Positions 55,701 to 60,085 of a stretch of DNA of 64,000 nt are shown here, piece by piece. The notes beneath the pieces were generated by a model, which saw only the letters and a list, made by a program, of their open reading frames with translations, searched no databases and had not been told where the DNA came from. The stretch's first letter is position 1, and every line of letters starts with the position of its first letter. The position numbers were made by a program, and so were the translations under genes. Source of the DNA: Sciurus carolinensis (Eukaryota > Chordata > Mammalia > Rodentia > Sciuridae); NCBI RefSeq assembly GCF_902686445.1, contig NC_062222.1, positions 136,655,035 through 136,719,034 of the forward strand. The letters run 5' to 3'.

Positions 55701-57845
55701 CAACACAGAACCATCCCCCCATCTCTCTAGTAGAACCTGGGAGTCCTGGGACATGCCACCCCCTCCCCAGGTGCAGACTCCTCCTCTCTGGCCCTTCCTC
55801 TGGGCCTGTGGTCTGCCTCATGGCCCACCTTGACTGTCCCCAGCCAGGTTTCCTGAAGGGCCCACTTTCCCAACCTTTCCTTCCCAGACTGCCACAGGGC
55901 ATTTCTCAGTGCACCGCTGCCCGTAACCCCCCAGGGGCGCCCCTTTCACCTTTCAAGGCATGCCCTAGGGGAGCCCTTCCAGGGGCTTCTCCTGTCGCCC
56001 AGCCTCTTGGGAGTCCTCGCCACACCCTATGTAGCATCCTGGCATCTGACTGCCGTTTCTGACCTCTACCTCCCTGATAGACCTGTGAGCACCAGGGGCA
56101 GCAAGGCCTTTGCCTGGTTCAGTCGAGTCTTGCAGTTAGGCCTCGGGAAACCTCTGCCTCCCGGTGCTGGTCTTCAGTGTCAGGTCAAGTCCTGTGAGGA
56201 GTTTCCTCCTGGAGTGCCCTGTGGTGTAGGTCCCATGGACCTGTCAGACTTGGCATGGGAAAGCTGGCTTGTGAGGGCTCTTCATGGGTTTTGCCTCGGT
56301 GAACAGCTTATGTCGCCTACCCCAACAGTCCCAGCCCCCAAACCGAATCAGGACTCACTCCTCACCACTGCCTCTCCTCCACCGGCAGTCTGCCTTGCAG
56401 CCTCTTCACCTCCCACTCCACCCACCTGGTCCACACTGCTCCCGGTCCACAACAGTCCCATGCCGTCTCCTCCTTCCTGCTTCCACTGCCCTCTCCAAAT
56501 GTTCCCTTGTGCCCTAGGCTCTGCAGAATAGAAAACTAGAGCATCTAACGAGTACACACAGCCTGGTGAGGTGGCCACACCTGTCACCCCAGCAGCTTGG
56601 GAGGCTGAGGCAGGAGGATCTCGAGTTCAAAGCCAGCCTCAGCAATTCAGCAAGGCCCTGTCTCAAAATAAAAACTAAAAGAGGCTGGGAATGTGGCTTA
56701 GTGGCTAAGAGCCTCTGGGTTCAATCCCTGGTACAAAAAAAAAAAAAAAAAGACAACAACAAAAAAAGCCAAGTAAGTGCTGTATATCTAAGGTTGTGGA
56801 GACACTGATTCCGTGTGAACCTGAGCTGTGAGCCCCGGCAGTCTGACTGTAGGACCCACGTTCTACCTGCTGTACTGGGACAGAATCCAGACTCCCACGT
56901 GCTGTGAGGCCCTGTCGTTTTGCCCTTTCTGCCCTTTCTGCCCTCCTGTCCCTCATTCTCCTCGCTCTTTGGCTTTCTGTGCTCCTGCCTTGGGCTCTCA
57001 GGACAGGGCAGTGCTGCCATCTGGAGGTGGGCCGGGGCCGGTGCTAGTTGTGAGGACGGGGAAGGGAGTGTTGCTAGTCGCCATGATTGCTGAGGGGCTG
57101 CACTTCCACCTAGCATCCTGGAGACCAGAGATGCTAGCCATCTGGTGGGGGACAGTCCCATACAACAAAGAGTGTGCCCAAACAGCATTGATAACAATGG
57201 GACCCAGTTCAGGAGCACCGCCTCGAGGCAACCGTGAGCTTACGCTCTGCTCAAAAGCCGCGCCTATGGCCACTCCTGTGCCGAGTCCCCCCACCATGCT
57301 GTGCATCTGCATCTGAAGCTGTATGTCTTGGTCTGCGTGTTGGTCTTCTCCATCGGAATGAGCCCCGGAGTCCCAGGCCCAGCTGCCGTGAGCCCGCAAC
57401 CGCAGGCCTCATTGGAAGTTCAGGAATTCCTTTGTCCTACCCCACCAGAGCCACATGTCCAAGTGACTGTTGTGCCGAGGCGGGGCCGGGGTCCTCTGTG
57501 GGCTGAGGGCAAGGCCCCTCCGAGGCAGAGGATCTCCTCCTGCCCGCGGCACAGCCAACACCAGGGCTCATCCTTTCATCTCTGTGAACAAAGAGCATGT
57601 CCGCCCTTGGGAGGCAAAATCAGGGTTTGATCTGCTGAAAATTGTTTCTTGACTCGCAGGTATCTTCTGTCTGTGAAGCCAGATGCACAGGAGAGAGAGG
57701 TTCTGGGGCGAAGCCAAACGGCCTCCGCAGGAAGACGTGTACCAGCACCAGCGCCAGCGCCAGCTCGGGGGACTCGGGCTCCGAAGGCGGTGGCGAGTGG
57801 GTGGGCCCCCGCCAAGAGGGGCTCTTTTCCCGCACTCACCTCTAA
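6997..57845 (+). CDS. KIAA0232: KIAA0232 protein, spliced over 8 exons
   Basis: CDS = join(6997-7140, 24645-24782, 36879-36945, 38063-38144, 40010-43292, 51425-51533, 55578-55675, 57660-57845). This is a conserved vertebrate protein of unknown function (an uncharacterised Pfam DUF family; I believe DUF4603). Residues 1-117 form a compact, helix-rich N-terminal region (WLGQELEKCGIDAMIYTRY and LTLEEMKKQAAVQCL). The rest is mostly low-complexity and probably disordered. Serine runs lie near residues 173-181, 267-271 and 322-327. Basic, NLS-like clusters include KKQIRHK (about 243) and CKRGKR (about 333). Acidic stretches include SEFESEKDE. Isolated Trp residues recur in acidic or Ser-rich context. 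There is no signal peptide and no clear membrane segment, so a nuclear or cytosolic location is inferred. Met 6997 is chosen because it is the first ATG in frame with exon 2; an in-frame TGA at 6952-6954 closes the frame upstream. If the exon 1 indels are assembly errors, the true start is 6912 with 29 more residues. Confidence 0.9.
10036..10215 (-). mobile_element. B1-dID composite SINE, minus orientation
   Basis: The plus strand reads an ID-like part in reverse ('gggaacccaggagcatcctg', 'tctgagccacatccctgg'), then the B1-like part in reverse ('cttgctgagtcacccaggct', 'cttgccatcctcctgcct'). The ID part is diverged. Confidence 0.8.
11495..11598 (-). mobile_element. young full-length ID SINE, minus orientation, with target-site duplication
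   Basis: The reverse complement is ggggctggggagatagctca, then gtcggtagagt, then a clean B box (gggttcgaccccc), then a short G/C run and a poly-A tail (poly-T on this strand). A direct repeat, ccaaccattctt, flanks it at about 11485-11496 and 11599-11610. It is the same subfamily as the copy at 49662. Confidence 0.92.
12560..12668 (+). mobile_element. old L1 3'-end fragment
   Basis: 'aaactttattgaggtgtacc', 'tgtacaacttggggaatttc' and the following 'catgtaacactgcccagat' resemble the 3' region of old L1M elements. The younger L1 3' end joins directly after it. Tentative. Confidence 0.45.
12668..13176 (+). mobile_element. L1 3' end (end of ORF2 plus 3' UTR and A-tail), plus strand
   Basis: It begins with the L1 ORF2 C-terminal block ('gatagaatattacccagcc', 'atatggatggagctggagac', 'gtgaaataagccaatc') and continues into a G-rich 3' UTR (ggggggg and gaaggggg runs, 12900-12990). 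It ends 'tactgtcatgtataactaat' with an A-rich tail. A segment at about 12830-12892 does not look like L1 and may be a small insertion. The element is strongly 5'-truncated, as usual. The same terminal motif recurs at 32072. Confidence 0.8.
13318..13384. repeat. T-rich (TTTTTG)n simple repeat
   Basis: Tandem tttttg/tttg units, probably the decayed A-rich tail of a minus-strand retroposon. Confidence 0.85.
13421..13642 (-). mobile_element. B1-dID composite SINE, minus orientation
   Basis: A C-run is followed by the ID part in reverse ('ggtggatcccagggtgctct', 'accactgaactacccccac') and then the B1 part in reverse ('gttgctgaggctggctttg', 'tgggattacaggcatgtgtc'). Confidence 0.88.
15103..15298 (-). 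mobile_element. B1-dID composite SINE, minus orientation
   Basis: ID part in reverse ('actagggattgaaccccatg', 'tattccagccc'), then B1 part in reverse ('gaggcagggtctcaccaagt', 'ggatcctcctgcctcaggct'). Confidence 0.86.
16566..16768 (+). mobile_element. B1-dID composite SINE
   Basis: 'agccaggtgtggtggtgcat' and 'gtcagcctcaggaacttagc' (B1 part), then 'gggctgggagtgtggctcag' and 'gggttcaacgcagtaccaca' (ID part), then an A-rich tail with aaaac units. Confidence 0.88.
19181..19335 (+). mobile_element. ID retroposon with non-ID 3' segment, flanked by 16-bp target-site duplication
   Basis: A perfect 16-bp direct repeat, aagattaaggaattta, occurs at 19165-19180 and 19336-19351. The 155 bp between them start with an ID core ('gggactgggtaagtgcttgc' to 'gttcgatccctagcaccccc', with most of the A-box region deleted) and an A-run to about 19260. 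About 70 bp of unrelated sequence follow, ending in its own A-run. The duplication encloses both parts, so they entered in one event. See the finding. Confidence 0.88.
19743..19818 (+). mobile_element. ID SINE, internally deleted
   Basis: 'gggggctggggagttaactc', then directly 'agccttgcaagcacaaggcc', then 'gagttcgatccccagtacca' and an A-tail. The 'ggtagagtgct' segment is missing. Confidence 0.88.
20069..21330 (+). mobile_element. old L1 3' end (ORF2 C-terminal part and 3' UTR)
   Basis: Blocks typical of the ORF2 tail are present: 'aattcttagaagaaaacata' (20135), 'aatgggactttattgtaatt' (20231), 'atgacccagcaactctccta' (20640) and 'gtaccca...gaactgaaaat' (20666-20688). The 3' UTR-like block is 'aaattaggtagtggtgactc' (21072). 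The frame is broken by many indels and stops. An ID fragment (about 21150-21196) interrupts it near its end. About 1.2 kb are recognisable. Confidence 0.78.
21370..21446 (-). mobile_element. B1/7SL-like SINE fragment, minus orientation
   Basis: 'tttgaggcattgtgtcacct', 'tgttgcccagattggccttg' and 'gctcaggcagtcctcc' match the reversed left part of a 7SL-derived SINE. No ID half is attached. Confidence 0.7.
22022..22034 (+). promoter_or_regulatory. CTCF-core-like motif (candidate)
   Basis: The 13-mer ccactagacggcg fits the vertebrate CTCF core (CCA[C/G][C/T]AG[A/G][G/T]GGC[A/G]) at 12 of 13 positions, the ninth being C. It sits in a repeat-free, relatively GC-rich part of the intron. A motif match alone is weak evidence. 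Confidence 0.3.
22308..22496 (+). mobile_element. B1-dID composite SINE with (gaaa)n tail
   Basis: 'ccaggtacagtggtgcatac' and 'aaggccagcctgggcaactt' (B1 part), 'agggctaagggtgtggcacg' and 'gagttcaatccccagtacc' (ID part), then an aagaaagaaagaaagaaag tail. Confidence 0.88.
22997..23102 (-). mobile_element. ID SINE with extended tail, minus orientation
   Basis: The plus strand reads 'gtggtgctgaaaatcaaacc', 'tgcctcacacatgccaggca' and 'ctctaccactgagccacaac'. This is the reverse complement of an ID core with a T-rich (A/T tail) left end. Confidence 0.86.
23816..23857. repeat. (GT)n / (TCTG)n microsatellite
   Basis: A pure GT run passes into tatgtctgtctgtctgtctc. Confidence 0.92.
24645..24782 (+). 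CDS. KIAA0232: KIAA0232 coding exon 2
   Basis: Acceptor cttcttgtag ends at 24644 and donor gtgagc starts at 24783. The exon is 138 nt, 46 codons, phase 0 at both ends. The product runs from ENDIFLGWEKGA through LTLEEMKKQAAVQCL to RSASDE, almost identical to human KIAA0232. One visible local difference is PRK where I recall YKK in human (after GWEKGA). It forms the middle of the conserved N-terminal region and is basic (KWGKSKKR), then predicted helical. Confidence 0.95.
26215..26890 (+). repeat. pair of diverged direct repeats of about 100 bp (26215-26318 and 26786-26890)
   Basis: Both copies read, in order: tctcctt(t)ggacca, then gctgagaaatgact or actgagaaatgact, then gctg(a/c)gtgaa, then gggcagctgaaatc, then a purine-rich gga/gaagagg run, then gaatagaaga. 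The spacing, start to start, is about 571 bp. The family is not identified. The layout would fit two remnants of one LTR or a local duplication. Confidence 0.7.
27374..27464 (+). mobile_element. ID SINE
   Basis: 'aggggctaggaacatagctc', 'agttggtagagtgcttgcct' and 'ctaggttcaatcttcagcac', with an A-rich tail. Confidence 0.88.
27826..27905 (+). mobile_element. B1 SINE fragment
   Basis: 'actcaggaagttgaggcagg', 'gagttcgaggtcagcctagg' and 'aacttagcaaggctctatct'. Only the middle of the B1 half is left. Confidence 0.75.
28145..28352 (+). mobile_element. B1-dID composite SINE with target-site duplication
   Basis: B1 half ('ggctgagtggcatacctgta'), ID half ('gggctgggaatgtgactcag') and a (caaaa)n tail. 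The short direct repeat attttata flanks it at 28137-28144 and 28353-28360. Confidence 0.88.
30003..30168 (-). mobile_element. B1-dID composite SINE, minus orientation, diverged
   Basis: 'ctgagctatgaccccagccc', 'gacagggtcttaacttgcca' and 'tcctgcctcagcctccttcc' are the reversed ID and B1 parts. Confidence 0.8.
30870..31068 (-). mobile_element. B1-dID composite SINE, minus orientation
   Basis: 'ctggagactgaacccagggc', 'gctgagccacacccccagcc' and 'gagacagtctcactacgttt', then 'tcctcctgcctcaacctcct'. Confidence 0.86.
31505..31600 (+). mobile_element. MIR SINE fragment
   Basis: It carries the MIR core pattern: 'gaaatagaggctcagagaag', 'ttaagtaacttgtccagcct', 'cacacagcacagga'. It is an ancient mammalian element. 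Confidence 0.75.
32072..32140 (+). mobile_element. L1 3'-terminal fragment
   Basis: 'ctactgtcatgtaccactaa' and 'ttagaacaaataaaat' with an A-rich tail match the terminal 60 bp of the L1 at 12668-13176. Confidence 0.65.
34014..34079 (+). repeat. 13-bp GC-rich minisatellite (about 5 units)
   Basis: The unit gtgggcgggcctg is repeated about five times almost perfectly; the first unit has a in place of g. The G-rich strand contains ggg-c-ggg-cctggt-ggg-c-ggg, which satisfies the simple G-quadruplex rule (four G3 runs, short loops). Confidence 0.92.
34532..34739 (-). mobile_element. B1-dID composite SINE, minus orientation
   Basis: Poly-T, ID part in reverse ('gccactgagccacatcccca'), B1 part in reverse ('gagacaggatctcactgaat', 'cctcctgcctcagcctcctg'). 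Confidence 0.88.
34768..34904 (-). mobile_element. ID SINE with extended squirrel-type tail, minus orientation
   Basis: 'tagttgtcaatggatctttatt' marks the extended tail in reverse. 'gcggtgctgagaatcaaacc', 'tgcctcacacatgccaggca' and 'gagccacaaccccagcccc' mark the ID core in reverse. Confidence 0.88.
35140..35170. repeat. (GT)n microsatellite
   Basis: gtgggtgtgtgtgtgtgtgt run with a short tatgtgtata tail. Confidence 0.92.
36331..36537 (-). mobile_element. B1-dID composite SINE, minus orientation
   Basis: (tctttt)n tail, 'ctgggattgaacccaggggt' (ID part in reverse), 'gagacagggtctcactaatt' and 'aattacaggcatgagccacc' (B1 part in reverse). It lies about 340 bp upstream of coding exon 3. Confidence 0.88.
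36879..36945 (+). CDS. KIAA0232: KIAA0232 coding exon 3
   Basis: Acceptor tctcacag ends at 36878 and donor gtgagc starts at 36946. It is 67 nt, phase 0 in and phase 1 out. The product is SSGIETLVEELCCRLKDLQSEQ plus the first base of a Glu codon. Human has SKQ where this has SEQ, and one of the two Cys is Ser in human. The segment is helical and coiled-coil-like, and closes the conserved N-terminal region. Confidence 0.95.
36946..38062 (+). other. KIAA0232: KIAA0232 intron after coding exon 3 (1.1 kb)
   Basis: A short intron, donor gtgagc, acceptor tttcataacag. No repeat or RNA gene is recognised. Open frames on both strands in 37.02-37.6 kb have no recognisable product and are treated as chance. 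Confidence 0.85.
38063..38144 (+). CDS. KIAA0232: KIAA0232 coding exon 4
   Basis: Acceptor cataacag ends at 38062 and donor gtatgt starts at 38145. It is 82 nt, phase 1 in and phase 2 out. The product is EEKIHKKLEGSPSPEAELSP followed by TAKDQVE; the Met codon is completed by the first base of the next exon. Human has PAKDQVE. A short charged and Ser/Pro linker between the N-terminal region and the large disordered part. Confidence 0.95.
38330..38560 (+). mobile_element. L2 tail followed by MIR-like fragment
   Basis: 'gttcaacaaatatttgtgaa' followed by atgaatgaa is the L2 3'-end signature. 'aaaactcacaacagttcttt', 'gaggtatctataagaaatta' and 'caagaaaactgagttccc' follow the MIR core order. Strongly diverged. 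Confidence 0.6.
38718..38933 (+). mobile_element. B1-dID composite SINE
   Basis: 'gcctggcgtggtggcacaca' and 'ggctagtctcagcaatttca' (B1 part), 'gagttggggatgtggctcag' and 'gggtttaatccccaatacca' (ID part). Plus orientation, about 570 bp downstream of exon 4. Confidence 0.9.
39390..39545 (+). mobile_element. MIR SINE
   Basis: A well-preserved MIR core: 'gtgaagaaactgaaccacag', 'agagattaaacaactggtct', 'aaggtcccacagctagtgag', 'gcagagccaggatttgacct'. Confidence 0.88.
40010..43292 (+). CDS. KIAA0232: KIAA0232 coding exon 5 (giant internal exon)
   Basis: 3,283 nt, about ten times or more the usual internal exon length. The acceptor is ttttccag (40002-40009) and the donor gtatgt starts at 43293. It completes the split Met codon and encodes about 1,094 residues, from YYEAFPPLSEKPVCLQEI through MTVWNKSK (40065) to SSGQLEE. 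It is mostly predicted disorder: Ser runs, basic patches (KKQIRHKPEGK, CKRGKR) and acidic/Ser stretches. Conserved islands include EPLWYTEPIAEYFVPLSRK, ELTHFYEVDIDQSMLDPG, DLGNLAQFWECC and DYTTPSKPWDVAQDKEN. The high identity to human over the middle third is striking for a low-complexity protein. The frame stays open 45 nt past the donor, to a TAA at 43338-43340, so intron retention would give a short alternative C-terminus. Confidence 0.96.
43600..43790 (+). mobile_element. B1-dID composite SINE, strongly diverged
   Basis: 'gggaggcagaggcagaagaa' and 'gggccagcctgagtgacttt' (B1 part), 'ggtgggacgtagctcagtga' (ID part). The ID tail part is decayed. An AATAAA occurs in its A-rich middle (43705-43710). 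Confidence 0.7.
46147..46319 (+). mobile_element. B1-dID composite SINE
   Basis: 'ggcctggcacaatggcatat' and 'gaccagcttcagcaacacag' (B1 part), 'ggctcagtggcagagcactc' and 'gggttccacttccagcactg' (ID part, shortened). Confidence 0.84.
46418..46475 (-). mobile_element. L2 3'-end fragment, minus orientation (tentative)
   Basis: 'ttcattcatcaaatatgtgt' and 'taagtgcctcctgtgccagg' are the reverse of the L2 end (caataaatatttgttgaat type). Short and diverged. Confidence 0.5.
48160..48236 (-). mobile_element. ID SINE, minus orientation, nested in the MaLR element
   Basis: 'tctggggattaaatccagga', 'cttgcatgctaggcaaacac' and 'ctgaactacatccccagccc' are the ID core in reverse. Confidence 0.82.
48855..48945 (+). 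mobile_element. internally deleted B1-dID SINE nested in the MaLR LTR
   Basis: The B1 start ('ttgggtatggtggcatatac') jumps directly to the ID end ('gtggtagagtgccggtgaat', 'tcaatccccagtaccacc'). The middle of the element is missing. Confidence 0.75.
48950..49047 (+). mobile_element. ID SINE with C-run and (CA)n tail, nested in the MaLR LTR
   Basis: 'tactggggttacagctcagc', 'aagcacaaggtcctgggttt' and 'aatccccagtaactccccc' are followed by a C homopolymer and acacacaca instead of a plain A-tail. Confidence 0.84.
49336..49430 (+). pseudogene. U6 snRNA pseudogene (RNU6 retrocopy)
   Basis: It starts gcgctcgcttcggcagcaca (U6: gtgctcgcttcggcagcaca), continues 'agattagcatggcctctgca', 'caaggatggcacacaaattc' and 'atgacgcattcc', and ends with a T run. 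It is 95 nt against about 107 for U6. A 12-nt block that holds the ACAGAGA box is missing between 'attgga' and 'agattagc'. Several point changes are also present. It cannot act as a spliceosomal U6. No U6 promoter elements (PSE or TATA) are obvious upstream. Confidence 0.92.
49662..49769 (+). mobile_element. young full-length ID SINE with target-site duplication
   Basis: ggggctggggagatagctca, gtcggtagagtgcttgcc, a perfect B box (gggttcgatccccag) and an A-tail of about 21 followed by (ga)n. An 8-bp duplication, aagcagca, flanks it at 49654-49661 and 49770-49777. It is the best-preserved ID in the window; both pol III boxes look intact. Confidence 0.94.
51219..51331 (+). mobile_element. ID SINE with (CA)n tail
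   Basis: 'ttggggctgggagtataact', a short internal repeat (cagtggagtggatggagtgc), 'gccttgggttgaatccccag', then caccaacacacacacacaca. It lies about 95 bp upstream of coding exon 6. Confidence 0.9.
51425..51533 (+). CDS. KIAA0232: KIAA0232 coding exon 6
   Basis: Acceptor ctgaacag ends at 51424 and donor gtaagg starts at 51534. It is 109 nt, phase 0 in and phase 1 out. The product begins FPVLNTNVQEMNRSQEKQ and continues TWWEKALYSPLFPASECE. Human has NTDIQGMN where this has NTNVQEMN. The TWWEKALYSPLFPASE stretch is a conserved aromatic island in the otherwise disordered C-terminus and a candidate short binding motif. Confidence 0.95.
51534..55577 (+). other. KIAA0232: KIAA0232 intron after coding exon 6 (4.0 kb)
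   Basis: Donor gtaagg; acceptor attaag (55572-55577) preceded by a long C/T tract. One squirrel-type ID lies at 51.6 kb. The rest (51.75-55.5 kb) is GC-rich, SINE-poor and full of overlapping open frames in all six frames. None has a recognisable product, and I treat them as a composition effect. Confidence 0.85.
51592..51719 (+). mobile_element. ID SINE with squirrel-type extended tail
   Basis: 'caggggctggggttgtggct', 'ctagcaagtgtgaggcactg' and 'ttcagatctcagcactgtat', then (aaat)n and aaaggtccatcaacaactg, then an A-run. Confidence 0.9.
55578..55675 (+). CDS. KIAA0232: KIAA0232 coding exon 7
   Basis: 98 nt, phase 1 in and phase 0 out. The acceptor attaag is unusual (AAG) but is preceded by a strong pyrimidine tract; the donor is gtaagt at 55676. 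The product completes Glu and reads CYTNAKGENGIEEYPDVKEI, then PSNEERLLDFNR. Human has KGESGLEEYPDAKETPS, so this is one of the less conserved exons. Acidic. Confidence 0.94.
55676..57659 (+). other. KIAA0232: KIAA0232 intron after coding exon 7 (2.0 kb)
   Basis: Donor gtaagt, acceptor gactcgcag (57659). GC-rich, with one B1-dID at 56.56 kb. Long open frames on both strands (for example 56007-56531 plus and 56721-57218 minus) carry no recognisable product. Confidence 0.85.
56560..56768 (+). mobile_element. B1-dID composite SINE
   Basis: 'gcctggtgaggtggccacac' and 'caaagccagcctcagcaatt' (B1 part), 'ggctgggaatgtggcttagt' and 'gggttcaatccctggtac' (ID part), then an A-tail of 18 and acaac units. 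Confidence 0.9.
57660..57845 (+). CDS. KIAA0232: KIAA0232 coding exon 8 (C-terminus)
   Basis: Acceptor gactcgcag ends at 57659. 61 codons and a TAA stop at 57843-57845. The product begins VSSVCEARCTGERGSGAK and ends SEGGGEWVGP, then RQEGLFSRTHL. The last residues (LFSRTHL) are identical to human. The middle differs: an Ala/Ser run coded by repeated agc/gcc triplets (STSASASSG) replaces the human SSASSTSEE stretch, and the exon is about two codons longer by my recollection. The exon is markedly GC-rich in third positions, unlike exon 5. Confidence 0.95.
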   Translation, partial: VSSVCEARCTGERGSGAKPNGLRRKTCTSTSASASSGDSGSEGGGEWVGPRQEGLFSRTHL

Positions 57846-60085
57846 TCCTGCAGAGTAGTTCTAATTATTTTTACACGACTTGTGATGGGAATTGCCCTTC
57901 TGTGAGGCCTCTTAACCTAAAGCAACAAATAGGTTTCTTCGATTAACTGATTCAGATCAGTAATTATCTTTCTCTTCTTGCTTATTTTAGAGTTGAGGAC
58001 AGCTGTCCTGTTGAAGATTTTTTCCCAGCTGTTGAATTCTTGGCTGTGTGAAGTAGACTAGCCTGTGTTGTGGTCCAGATGGGTGTGCATGTGCTTGTCC
58101 CGGAGGTGCCCTGCGCGCACCACCTGCAGCCCCGCCCCCACCGCAGTCACGCCACCACTCCTGTAGCATCGCAGCGTCCACGCCACTTCTGCTGAGCAGA
58201 GACGCGGCTTGCTCCCAGGCCCTGGGAGATGTGTCCTGCCCTGCTCTGGGTCAGGCCTCCCCAGGGCGGGGGGAAGCCTGGGTGGCTCAGCCACGGTCTC
58301 CCTTCAGTAGGATCTCCTGTACCTTCCAAGTAGAAACCACAAAGGTGTGCGTTAGAGACTTACAGAATACTGTGTTTTCTATCTTAGGATCCCCACTCCA
58401 GAGTATCACGAAGATACTGTGGTTTGTGACTTTCTTGCTAACTGAGACGCCAAGGATTTGGGGCGTGGGGTGGTAGGTGAGGCAGAGTGGGGTGAGGACC
58501 CCGCCCTGCCTGCTCCATGCTGGTGTTGCAGTGTGGACACCAGAACGCCCACCAGGGCCCTTGTGGTGAGTCTACAGCACACAGTGAGGACCTTGGTTGC
58601 AAATTTTATTTTCTGGTGACTACATAAAATCAAAGCCCCCAAAACTTGAAGTTGTAAACATTTGACATGCGATAAAGGCCACCTTATCACCCCAAAGAAA
58701 TCTTTGGCTGCTGCAGCTAGCTGCTCTCATGGCTATGATGTAGTGTAGCTTGTTTCTCATCTTGTGTTGGAGAGAAGGTTCTGGATGAGCTGTGCGTGCA
58801 GTGGGTTGAGTGGGTAGAGTAGTTTTCCCACGTGCCTGTGTGGCTGCTGCTCTGATGGCCCTCATGTGACCTGCCCTGCAGTGCCTTGGGAGCCCGGAGT
58901 CAGCGCACCTCCTATAGGTCGCACTGTGTGCGGACGCCTCTCGGGCTCTCAACAGCCCAGCAGTTTGAAGCTAGGAGGGGCAGCATCTGCAAAGCTGGAC
59001 ATTTTAGGTTGTTTTTCTCTTTTAATCAGTGCGTCACTTTAAAAACACCTCATCTGTGAAGTTGGTTTAGCATCTGTAATATGGGGAACAGCAGTGAAGC
59101 TTGCCTGGGCCCTGGCGGCTTCCCACTCACTTCAGCAGGCAGCAGACGCACCGATGGTTGGTTAGCTTGGAGCCCCGCTGCCTGTGAAGTACCTGACTTG
59201 CTTTGAGCATGTGAGTTTGTTGCCTTTTCCCCCAATGACACAGAAACACCCTGGAAGGCTGTGGAGTCACCGTGAGAGGCCCGATGTGATCTTCGGGTGC
59301 TGTCTCACAACCTGGGGGTCGTCTTTATACAGCACATCTTTTGACACTTTACAGTGGGTTTGTGTGTGCGTGTGTGCATGTGTGAGGATTTATGTTGCTA
59401 TTATTTATTTACAGACATCAGATAAGTTTTTATGTATTTTTCTTTCTTCTGGAGCTTCCTTAAAATTGATTAGCATCTGCACTGAAATATAATTTAACAG
59501 CAAGCAAAAAAGGATTGAAAGTTATAAATTCCTAAAATCACTGCCGCAACGATGATCCTAGAAATCGTTGCCTATGTAGCAGAGACCAAATAAGTAGATT
59601 TCAGACACAACCTTGAGCTCAGTTGGTTTTGGACAGCTGCTGTTCATCAGGAAAGGCTCCAGGTGGCAGAGTGCCGACCTCCTCAGGCGTGGGATGGTAG
59701 AGCACCTTCCACAGGGAATGGGGATGGATTATAAATGGGCCAAGGGCTTAACAAATTCGGTATTTATTTGTTTTCATAGTTAAGTGACTAAAGCTCAGAG
59801 GCTTTCAACAACAGAGTTGAAGGTGTGGTTTTTGGTTTTGTGAATGGATGATCACAAAAAGCATTAAGAAAACTAGAGCTGGCGATCGCTGAAGCGCACT
59901 GTGGTCTGAAGCGCACTGCGTCTCCACGGCCCTGAAGTACCAGTTTCCATTCCTGGGCTGAGATTTTTCCCGTGGTTGTATTGTTCTGATTTCACGTACA
60001 CCAGAGTAACTGATTTTTTTTTTTGTTTTGTTTTGTTTTGTTTTCTTGTGGAGTTAACACCAAATAAAAAAATTTTAAAAAGAGT
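57846..60085 (+). other. KIAA0232: KIAA0232 3' UTR
   Basis: It extends from the stop to the presumed cleavage site just after the poly(A) signal, about 2.2 kb. It is repeat-poor, as expected for a conserved 3' UTR. An AU-rich nonamer (ttatttatt, 59402-59410) inside atttattta is a candidate mRNA-stability element. A short GT run lies at 59355-59390. A T-rich (gtttt)n run lies at about 60016-60045, just before the poly(A) signal. A protein gene inside it is not supported. Confidence 0.75.
60063..60068 (+). terminator. KIAA0232: poly(A) signal AATAAA of KIAA0232
   Basis: A canonical AATAAA, followed 12-30 bases on by a GT-rich stretch (agagttgttgtttttatt), which is the usual arrangement of signal, cleavage site and downstream element. 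Cleavage is expected at about 60078-60090. Alternative upstream sites are possible. Confidence 0.7.

Larger units (their letters stand above)
6641..60085 (+). other. KIAA0232: KIAA0232 transcription unit visible in the window (8 exons)
   Basis: Eight exons, all on the plus strand and all with GT-AG introns, run from 6641 to a poly(A) signal at 60063. Phases join without conflict: exon 1 ends in phase 0, exon 2 in phase 0, exon 3 in phase 1, exon 4 in phase 2, exon 5 in phase 0, exon 6 in phase 1 and exon 7 in phase 0. The spliced CDS from Met 6997 is 4,107 nt, or 1,368 residues. Human KIAA0232 is about 1,395 residues as I recall; most of the gap is the 29 N-terminal residues lost to the frame breaks in exon 1. 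The identification rests on recognising long, near-identical stretches in every exon. Confidence 0.93.
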
